From positions 1 to 5,911 of the forward strand of contig CALWRL010000043.1 of assembly GCA_944383945.1 (NCBI GenBank): a stretch of 5,911 bases of DNA, given 5' to 3'. The notes below the pieces were generated by a model. It did not search any database. It saw only the letters and a program-made list of their open reading frames with translations, and was not told the DNA's origin. This document shows positions 1-4,786 of this stretch, piece after piece; the stretch's first letter is position 1, and every line of letters starts with the position of its first letter. The DNA is from an uncultured Clostridia bacterium (GTDB taxonomy: Bacteria > Bacillota > Clostridia > Christensenellales > UBA1242). The position numbers were made by a program, and so were the translations under genes.

Positions 1-1
1 A

Positions 2-64
2 ACTTTAACAAATTATTTAAGAGAAATTAAAGAAAAAGGGCAGGATGTTAAAACAAAAATTTAA
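2..64 (+). CDS. C-terminal fragment of an unidentified gene
   Basis: The + strand is open from the left edge in the frame starting at base 2 and ends in TAA at 62-64. The last 20 residues read TLTNYLREIKEKGQDVKTKI, a charged, helix-like tail typical of a low-GC coding sequence. No hairpin terminator for the opposing degV is visible here, which fits a convergent gene occupying this stretch. Its stop codon shares bases with the degV stop in the palindrome TTAA. The fragment is too short to identify a family. A chance open frame of 20 codons in AT-rich DNA cannot be excluded, so the call rests on residue composition and context only. Confidence 0.4.
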   Translation, partial: TLTNYLREIKEKGQDVKTKI

Positions 65-918
65 TTATCTTCTCCATTGATAAACAAAACGCCAAGCGTG
101 TTTTTCCCGCAATGGCTTGTTATTGTGGAACCTGCCATATTGTTAATTATTTGCTTGAAGCCTTTTGCTTCAAGTTTTTTTCTAATAAATTCATTAAGTT
201 CTTTGTTTTCAGTTGTATATGTTATAAAAACTCTATCTAAAACAGGATTTTTGTATTCTTCTAGCAAGTCTTCAACATATTTTTGAACAACAATTTCATA
301 TTTTCCTATATACTTTCTGTCAACAGTCATTTTTCCTTCAACTAATTTTATTTTTGGTTTTATTCTTAAAAAATTAGCTCCAAACACTGCAACAGCAGAG
401 CATCTTCCGCCTTTATGTAAATATTCTAAACTATCAATAACAAATGAAGCTTGAACTCTATTAACCTCTTGCTTAATTTCGTTAATTATTGTTTCGAAAT
501 CTTTTCCTTCTTTTATTTTGTCTGCTGCTGAAAGAACTAATAAACCGCTTCCTGTTGAAAGTGAAAGCGTGTCAATTACTTCAACAAAACCAAGTTCGCT
601 AGCAGCATTTTTTGCATTTAAACATGTTGAAGAAAGCTTAGAAGAAAGGGAAAAGTGTATTATTTTATCTGCTTTTGTTTCTTTCGCTACTTTTTCAAAA
701 AATTCTTTATAAGAAAACGAATTTATTGCAGAAGTTTTTGGAAGGATTCCGGTTCTAGCAACATAACTATAAATCTTTTCGTTTGTTATATTTATTCCAT
801 CATCAAAAAACTCATCTTCTCCTAAATTTACGATTAAAGGATTTATATAAATTTCAAGTTCTTTTTGTAAGTTTTGTGGGATGTCTGCTGTGCTATCTGC
901 GGTTATTACTATTTTCAT
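61..918 (-). CDS. DegV family fatty-acid-binding protein (FakB-like)
   Basis: A cytosolic 285-residue protein of usual DegV length. Known members bind a fatty acid and, as FakB, present it to the kinase FakA for acyl-phosphate formation. Visible family marks are the N-terminal MKIVITADSTADIP, Thr62-Ser63 in the KTSAINSFSY segment, the serine-rich ligand loop HFSLSSKLSST (88-98), DTLSLSTGSG (116-125), the highly typical LEYLHKGGR (164-172), and His269 near the C terminus (TSHCGKNTLG). The last motif has Lys-Asn where Gly-Pro is common. The start is set at ATG 916-918 because AGGAG (926-930) lies 7 nt upstream; an upstream in-frame ATG at 934-936 would only add six residues and has no better SD. 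The SD overlaps the TAG stop of the preceding signal peptidase gene, so translation is probably coupled. No fakA is in view, so the lipid role is inferred from family only. Confidence 0.9.
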   Translation of the reverse strand: MKIVITADSTADIPQNLQKELEIYINPLIVNLGEDEFFDDGINITNEKIYSYVARTGILPKTSAINSFSYKEFFEKVAKETKADKIIHFSLSSKLSSTCLNAKNAASELGFVEVIDTLSLSTGSGLLVLSAADKIKEGKDFETIINEIKQEVNRVQASFVIDSLEYLHKGGRCSAVAVFGANFLRIKPKIKLVEGKMTVDRKYIGKYEIVVQKYVEDLLEEYKNPVLDRVFITYTTENKELNEFIRKKLEAKGFKQIINNMAGSTITSHCGKNTLGVLFINGEDN

Positions 919-925
919 ATTTTTT

Positions 926-931
926 CTCCTA
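926..931 (-). promoter_or_regulatory. Shine-Dalgarno of degV overlapping the upstream stop codon
   Basis: On the minus strand the bases read TAGGAG. TAG is the stop of the signal peptidase gene and AGGAG is the ribosome binding site for degV, 7 nt before its ATG. This fixes the degV start at 918 and implies termination-reinitiation coupling within a two-gene operon. Confidence 0.8.
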
Positions 932-1681
932 TCCAAAAATTTTATGCCAAAAGTAAAGGAATATCTGGCTAAAGTTATCTTTACTTTCGTATACGATTAT
1001 ATCAACTCTTCCAACATAATTATTAATTGTATTTGGGCCGTAATCGGAACAATCTTTGCTGTCTCTTCTATTGTCGCCAAGATAAAAAATTTCATCTTCC
1101 TTAAGGCTTAAAAAATTTAAAGTTCCGTACCCTTCAACACTTATTTTTTCAAACCTGTTTAAGTTATTACTTCTGTAAGTCTCAAATTTTTCGTAAGTTC
1201 TATAAAGCGAACTTTCATCAAGAAGATATGGCTCTTGCAGAATTTCAACATCAGTTTTTCCAGCTTTTATTAGAAAAATCTTGTATGTTCTTTCGCTTGG
1301 AATTAATTCATTTGTTATAGGAGCAATGGCTATTTTATCTCCACCCATTGCAATCAAGCGTTTAATAACATATTTTCCATCTTTCTTAGAAACAATAATA
1401 TCACCATAAGTTGCCTTGGCAAAACGATTTATATAAACAGAATCTGTTGTTGTTCCATCTATTAATTGATTATTTTCATCAAAACATTGAGAATTTATTG
1501 TTGGGAGCATTGAAGGCCCCTCAACAGGAGTGTAGATGTAAATAAAAGAAAAAACAGCAACAATTGCGCAACACACTATAAAAGTTATGAAAATTGCTTT
1601 AAATAAAATCATTGCCCAAAGAGGAAACTCGGGCTTGTAAATGTTAACCTTTTTTATGTAGTTAATTTTCTGTTGCTTCAT
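929..1681 (-). CDS. lepB: Signal peptidase I (S26 family)
   Basis: A membrane-bound serine protease that cleaves signal peptides from exported proteins. The 250 residues show a short cytosolic N terminus (1-20), one hydrophobic anchor (about 21-50), then an extracytoplasmic catalytic domain. Box B is VEGPSMLPTI with nucleophile Ser57. The lysine general base is Lys107 in KYVIKRLIAMGGD (103-115). Box E is YLGDNRRDSKDCSDYG (200-215), matching the family's GDN-R-S-DSR-FG pattern. A single N-terminal anchor is the usual gram-positive (SipS-like) arrangement. The region between the lysine box and box E (about 116-198) is long and divergent. The ATG at 1679-1681 has no Shine-Dalgarno; the promoter sits directly upstream, so the transcript should be leaderless. 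No ATG, GTG or TTG lies in frame before Met24, which is inside the anchor, so the start is secure. It is the first gene of the operon with degV. Confidence 0.93.
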   Translation of the reverse strand: MKQQKINYIKKVNIYKPEFPLWAMILFKAIFITFIVCCAIVAVFSFIYIYTPVEGPSMLPTINSQCFDENNQLIDGTTTDSVYINRFAKATYGDIIVSKKDGKYVIKRLIAMGGDKIAIAPITNELIPSERTYKIFLIKAGKTDVEILQEPYLLDESSLYRTYEKFETYRSNNLNRFEKISVEGYGTLNFLSLKEDEIFYLGDNRRDSKDCSDYGPNTINNYVGRVDIIVYESKDNFSQIFLYFWHKIFG

Positions 1682-1690
1682 TATTTATTG

Positions 1691-1719
1691 AGTATAGCTA
1701 TAATATATTTTTTTGTCAA
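1691..1719 (-). promoter_or_regulatory. Vegetative-type promoter of the signal peptidase-degV operon
   Basis: On the minus strand TTGACA (1719-1714) is followed by a 17-nt spacer and TATACT (1696-1691), an almost perfect sigma-A type promoter. Standard spacing puts transcription start near 1684, only about 3 nt before the ATG at 1681. A second TATAAT lies upstream (1736-1731) without a good -35, and it would also give a leader lacking an SD. Confidence 0.8.
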
Positions 1720-1770
1720 ATCATATATTGATTATACGCTACAAATTGAAATTATAAACTAAAATTCGAC

Positions 1771-1796
1771 AAAAAAAAGCATCTTGCGATGCTTTA
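1771..1796 (-). terminator. Rho-independent terminator of the DUF2188 gene
   Basis: An 8-bp stem, AAAGCATC pairing with GATGCTTT, has a 4-nt loop (1776-1795). On the minus strand it is followed by a run of T (1778-1771), partly shared with the stem foot. The stem begins inside the TAA stop codon (1796-1794). It separates this gene from the signal peptidase promoter downstream. Confidence 0.8.
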
Positions 1797-2327
1797 TCTT
1801 TTTTGAAATTTGCCATCTTTTTTATGAACTCTTAAACTTGCGCCATTATTTTCTGAAAGTTTTTCTGCGTATTCTAATGCTTCTGCTTTTGTTTTAAATC
1901 TTTTTGATGCACGGGCAGAACCTGTTTTTTTAACAACCCATTCTCTTTTTGTTTTGTCGTAGGTTATACCATAAATATTTTTTTGAACTTTATTTTCTTT
2001 GGTTTCGTTTGAAATTTTTTCTTCGTTTGTTTCCTGATTTGTTTCTTTTGGTTCGGATTTTATTTTTTCTTCTTTATTTTCTTTTTGTTTATCTTTGTTT
2101 GTATTTTCTGAAGCAGAATTGTTTGTTCCTTTTAAATTTTTGTTGTTTTCTTCTTGATTTTCAGCATTATTTTCTTCTGTTTTAACTTTATTACTTTGTT
2201 TTTTTGCAGAAACTATATTTAAAACCAAAAAAATAGTTGTTACAACCAAAGCTGCTATTAAAACGCCAATAACAATCCAAATTCCGTTTCCAGACATAAA
2301 CTCATCAAAACTTGCTAAATAACTCAT
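1794..2327 (-). CDS. Membrane-anchored DUF2188 domain protein
   Basis: A 177-residue protein in three parts. Residues 15-40 form a hydrophobic membrane segment (GIWIVIGVLIAALVVTTIFL). Residues 41-115 are a low-complexity linker rich in Glu, Asn and Lys, probably disordered. Residues 117-175 match the DUF2188 pattern: a W-V-V-K-K strand (130-134), SARASKRFKTKAEALEYA (137-154), then a strand and HKKDGK (168-173). DUF2188 is a small alpha/beta domain of unknown role that often occurs alone; I infer that here it is tethered to the membrane. Topology is not certain, but basic residues just after the membrane segment (AKKQSNKVK) suggest the domain lies in the cytosol. The start at 2327 is supported by AGAGAGGTG (2340-2332). 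The gene is monocistronic, with its own promoter and terminator. No function can be assigned; the domain call is from pattern recognition, not a search. Confidence 0.85.
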   Translation of the reverse strand: MSYLASFDEFMSGNGIWIVIGVLIAALVVTTIFLVLNIVSAKKQSNKVKTEENNAENQEENNKNLKGTNNSASENTNKDKQKENKEEKIKSEPKETNQETNEEKISNETKENKVQKNIYGITYDKTKREWVVKKTGSARASKRFKTKAEALEYAEKLSENNGASLRVHKKDGKFQKR

Positions 2328-2346
2328 TTTTCACCTCTCTAATTAA

Positions 2347-2374
2347 AGTATATCACTTATAACCTTTTTGTCAA
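2347..2374 (-). promoter_or_regulatory. Promoter of the DUF2188 gene
   Basis: On the minus strand TTGACA (2374-2369), a 16-nt spacer and TATACT (2352-2347) are present, with TGA directly before the -10 giving an extended -10. Predicted start of transcription near 2340 leaves a leader of about 13 nt that consists almost wholly of the SD AGAGAGGTG. The hexamers are identical to those of the signal peptidase promoter. Confidence 0.75.
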
Positions 2375-2403
2375 CACAGATTATTGATATTGTTTAAAAA
2401 CTT

Positions 2404-2433
2404 TTAAAATAAAAAATTTTAAGGTATTATAAT
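2404..2433 (+). promoter_or_regulatory. Probable tadA promoter
   Basis: TATAAT at 2428-2433 is preceded, 18 nt upstream, by a weak -35 TTAAAA (2404-2409). Standard spacing would start transcription near 2440, that is inside the first codons of the annotated frame. An overlapping TATTAT (2425-2430) would start it at the first ATG. An alternative is TTGATA (2384-2389) with TAAAAT (2405-2410), but its 15-nt spacer is short. The region is so AT-rich that the choice is uncertain. Confidence 0.4.
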
Positions 2434-2436
2434 AAC

Positions 2437-2877
2437 ATGGAAATGTTTATGTTAGAAGCTATAAACCAAGCGTTTAAAGCAAAAAAAAGAAAGGAAGTTC
2501 CAATTGGGGCAGTTATTGTTTGCGATGGAAAAATAATTGCCAAAGCATATAATAAACGAGAAAACAAACAACTTGCAACTGCTCATGCGGAGATTTTAGC
2601 AATTGAAAAAGCGTGTAGAAAATTAAGAAGTTGGAGATTGGATAATTGCGAAATTTATGTTACTTTGGAACCTTGTTTAATGTGTTTAGGGGCAATTTTA
2701 AATTCTAGAATAAGAAAGTTGGTTTTTGGGGCATACGACTCAAAAGGTGAAAACAAGGCTTTTTATTTAAGCAAAAACAATAGTTTAAACCATAACATTG
2801 AAACTGTTGGTGGAGTTTTAGAAAATCAATGCAAAGAAATTTTAAACGACTTTTTTAAGAGTGTTAGAAAAAATTAA
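2437..2877 (+). CDS. tadA: tRNA-specific adenosine deaminase TadA
   Basis: Deaminates adenosine to inosine at the wobble position 34 of tRNA-Arg(ACG), needed to decode CGN arginine codons. At 146 residues it has usual TadA length. It shows the zinc-dependent cytidine/adenosine deaminase signature: HAE at 50-52 (His50 zinc ligand, Glu52 proton shuttle) and PCLMC at 79-83 (Cys80 and Cys83 zinc ligands), plus VPIGAVIV (21-28) and VTLEPC (75-80). Guanine or cytosine deaminases share the fold, but the EVPIGAV start, the KLVFGAYDSKGE segment and the length favour TadA. The N terminus MEMFMLEA has Met at 1, 3 and 5. Only a weak AAGG (2421-2424) lies 12 nt before the first ATG, so the true start may be Met3 (2443) or Met5 (2449). 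No SRP RNA or dnaX follows, unlike the Bacillus arrangement. Confidence 0.92.
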   Translation: MEMFMLEAINQAFKAKKRKEVPIGAVIVCDGKIIAKAYNKRENKQLATAHAEILAIEKACRKLRSWRLDNCEIYVTLEPCLMCLGAILNSRIRKLVFGAYDSKGENKAFYLSKNNSLNHNIETVGGVLENQCKEILNDFFKSVRKN

Positions 2878-2878
2878 C

Positions 2879-2907
2879 TTTACAATAAAACTATGATATG
2901 ATAAAAT
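2879..2907 (+). promoter_or_regulatory. Promoter of the bPH-domain gene
   Basis: TTTACA (2879-2884), a 17-nt spacer and TAAAAT (2902-2907) with TGA directly before it form an extended -10 promoter. Predicted start near 2914 gives an 18-nt leader holding a strong SD, AAAGGGGAG (2917-2925), 6 nt before the ATG at 2932. The -35 begins one base after the tadA stop, and no terminator separates the genes, so readthrough from tadA is also likely. Confidence 0.7.
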
Positions 2908-2931
2908 AAAAATAGCAAAGGGGAGAATAAG

Positions 2932-3312
2932 ATGAAAGATATGTTTGGCGAAGGTTCGAAAGTTCTTTGGAAAGATAGAAAAAGGTGGTGTGGGCTTCCT
3001 CTTTCTTTCACAAGATATTACCTTGTTGAAAATGAAGACTCTTGGATTAAGCTTTATAGCTCAATTGGGTTTTTAAGCATTAGCGGAGAAGAAGTTAATT
3101 TGTATAGAATATATGATATATCAGTTAGAACAACTCTTTCTAATAGAATTTTTGGAACAGGAACACTAATTTTGCATTGTAGTTCAAACAGCACAGACGA
3201 AGTGCATTTAATTAGAATAAAAAATCCTTACAAAGTTAGAGCAATGTTGACTGAATTAATTGAACAAGAAAGAGCAAAAAGAGGAAATAGAATTAGCGAA
3301 TTTACATATTAA
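2932..3312 (+). CDS. Small bacterial PH-domain protein (bPH_2/YdbS-like)
   Basis: A 126-residue protein with no signal peptide or membrane segment. Residues about 45-115 read as a bacterial pleckstrin-homology fold: strand-rich GFLSISGEEVNLYRIYDI (46-63), SVRTTLSNRIFGTGTLIL (64-81) with the FGTGTL turn typical of bPH_2 proteins, a strand HLIRIKNP (92-99), and a closing helix YKVRAMLTELIEQERAKRG (100-118). YdbS/YdbT-type members usually carry transmembrane helices beside this domain; here it stands alone, so the product is probably cytosolic. The start is set by a strong SD. The family has no established biochemical activity. The assignment is by strand pattern and motif resemblance, so it is moderately secure; a profile search for PF03703 or related bPH families would settle it. 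Confidence 0.7.
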   Translation: MKDMFGEGSKVLWKDRKRWCGLPLSFTRYYLVENEDSWIKLYSSIGFLSISGEEVNLYRIYDISVRTTLSNRIFGTGTLILHCSSNSTDEVHLIRIKNPYKVRAMLTELIEQERAKRGNRISEFTY

Positions 3313-3328
3313 AAATTTTAATTTTATC

Positions 3329-3368
3329 AAAAAAAAGAACTTTATCGGGCTTGATGAAGTTCTTTTTT
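3329..3368. terminator. Bidirectional terminator between the bPH gene and asnS
   Basis: A long hairpin pairs AAAAAAGAACTT (3331-3342) with AAGTTCTTTTTT (3357-3368), extended by four further pairs (one G-U) to a loop GGGCTT (3347-3352). An A-run on the left and a T-run on the right make it work as an intrinsic terminator on both strands, for the + strand gene ending at 3312 and for the minus strand asnS ending at 3396. Confidence 0.88.
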
Positions 3369-3395
3369 AATGTTTATTTTTTAATGTTGCTGGTA

Positions 3396-4775
3396 TTAAT
3401 ATAAATTTCCAACAGTTCTTGGGTAGAAGCAAACATCTCTAATGTTGCTCATTCCTGTAACATACATAACTAATCGTTCAAATCCTAAACCATAGCCACC
3501 ATGTTTGTTGGTTCCGTAGCGTCTGCAATCTATATACGAACTATAATCTTTTAAATTTAAACCAAGTTCTTGCATTCGCGAAACAAGTTTATCTAATCTT
3601 TCTTCTCTTTGACTTCCACCAATTAATTCGCCAACGCCTGGAAGTAAAAGGTCAACAGCTGCAACTGTTTTTCCATCATCATTTTGACGCATATAAAATG
3701 CCTTTATATCTTTTGGGTAATTCATTAAGAAAACAGGTTTTTTAAATACTTGTTCGGTTAAAAATCTTTCATGCTCACTTTGCAAGTCTACTCCCCAATA
3801 AACAGGGAATTCAAAGCGGTCTTTTTCTTTTTCTAAAATTTTTATGGCTTCTGTGTAATCTAATCTTACAAATTCGCTCTCTATAACAAAATTTAATCTT
3901 TCTAACAAGTTTTTATCAATAAATTTATTTAAAAATTCAAGTTCGTCTTTACAATTCTCTAAAAGATATTTAATAACATATTTAACCATTTCTTCTTCGT
4001 TTTGAATGATGTCGTCTAGTTCTGCAAAACACATCTCTGGTTCCATCATCCAAAATTCGGCAGCATGGCGAGTTGTGTTAGATTTTTCTGCTCTAAAAGT
4101 TGGGCCAAATGTGTAGGTGTTGCAAAAAGCGTGGGTTATTGGCTCTTCATCAATTTGACCAGAAACTGTTAAATATGCTTTTTTGCCGAAGAAATCTTTT
4201 GAATAATCTAATTTTTTATTTTCTAACTTTTCAAGCTCTAATGTTGTTACTTGGAACATCGAACCAGCGCCTTCGCAATCGCTTGAAGTTATTATTGGTG
4301 TGTTAACATAAATAAAGTTTTTTTCGTTAAAGAATTTATGAATTGCAAAAGCTGACTTTGAACGAATTCTAAAAACTGCATTAAAAGTGTTTGTTCTTGG
4401 ACGAAGAGCGCAATTTTCTCTTAAAAATTCAAGCGAATGTTCTTTTTTTTGCATAGGGTAATCTTGTTGACAATTCCCGCAAATTATAACATTTTCTGCG
4501 TTTATTTCGTATGGTTGTTTTGCGTTAGGAGTTAAAACAACGGTTCCTTCAATTTCAAAAGAACTTCCTGTTAATTGCTTAACTATTTCATCATAATTTT
4601 GTAATTTATCTTTTTCCAAAACAATTTGACAACCTTTAAACGAGCCATCATTTAATTCTAAAAAGGCAATGTTTTTAGAATCTCTAATGGTTCTTGCCCA
4701 ACCGCAGACTTTAACTTGTTTTTTGTCATAGTTTAAATAATCTTTGTTTAAATCAATAATGCTTGTTTTTTTCAT
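3396..4775 (-). CDS. asnS: Asparagine--tRNA ligase
   Basis: Class II synthetase that activates asparagine with ATP and charges tRNA-Asn. The 459 residues match the usual bacterial length of about 460. An N-terminal OB-fold anticodon-binding domain (about 18-100, with KVCGWARTIRDSKNIAFLEL) precedes the catalytic domain. Motif 1 lies around 140-165, ending in VNTPIITSSDCEGAG, whose SDCEGAG is typical of AsnRS rather than AspRS. Motif 2 is FGPTFRAEKSNTTRHAAEFWMMEPEM (223-248), with the fRxE pair Arg228 and Glu230. Motif 3 is GGYGLGFERLVMYVTG (426-441) with Arg434. All key residues look intact. The start at 4775 is supported by AGAGG (4785-4781), 5 nt upstream, overlapping the TAG stop of aspS, so the two genes form one operon. 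The presence of AsnRS means Asn-tRNA can be made directly, without the Asp-tRNA amidation route. Confidence 0.96.
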   Translation of the reverse strand: MKKTSIIDLNKDYLNYDKKQVKVCGWARTIRDSKNIAFLELNDGSFKGCQIVLEKDKLQNYDEIVKQLTGSSFEIEGTVVLTPNAKQPYEINAENVIICGNCQQDYPMQKKEHSLEFLRENCALRPRTNTFNAVFRIRSKSAFAIHKFFNEKNFIYVNTPIITSSDCEGAGSMFQVTTLELEKLENKKLDYSKDFFGKKAYLTVSGQIDEEPITHAFCNTYTFGPTFRAEKSNTTRHAAEFWMMEPEMCFAELDDIIQNEEEMVKYVIKYLLENCKDELEFLNKFIDKNLLERLNFVIESEFVRLDYTEAIKILEKEKDRFEFPVYWGVDLQSEHERFLTEQVFKKPVFLMNYPKDIKAFYMRQNDDGKTVAAVDLLLPGVGELIGGSQREERLDKLVSRMQELGLNLKDYSSYIDCRRYGTNKHGGYGLGFERLVMYVTGMSNIRDVCFYPRTVGNLY

Positions 4776-4780
4776 AACAA

Positions 4781-4786
4781 CCTCTA
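4781..4786 (-). promoter_or_regulatory. Shine-Dalgarno of asnS overlapping the aspS stop
   Basis: The minus strand reads TAGAGG. TAG ends aspS and AGAGG is the SD for asnS, 5 nt before its ATG. This mirrors the TAGGAG junction of the signal peptidase-degV pair and points to translational coupling. Confidence 0.75.

Larger units (their letters stand above)
2341..2436. other. Divergent intergenic region
   Basis: This stretch between the minus-strand DUF2188 gene and plus-strand tadA carries the promoters of both. Apart from these I see only A/T runs, including a weak AT-only inverted repeat (TTAAAAT at 2404-2410 and ATTTTAA at 2416-2422); no riboswitch, operator or small gene is evident. Confidence 0.5.

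Noticed and set aside
1682..1770. Riboswitch or T-box leader upstream of the signal peptidase gene
   Set aside because: The predicted leader is about 3 nt. Even from the weaker upstream -10 it would be some 43 nt, with no structured elements.
1949..2185. Plus-strand open frame rich in Phe and Leu
   Set aside because: It is the antisense shadow of the Lys/Glu/Asn-rich linker of the DUF2188 gene and has no SD.
2878..2931. Small SRP RNA gene after tadA, as in Bacillus
   Set aside because: Only 54 nt separate tadA from the next gene, and they are taken up by a promoter and an SD.
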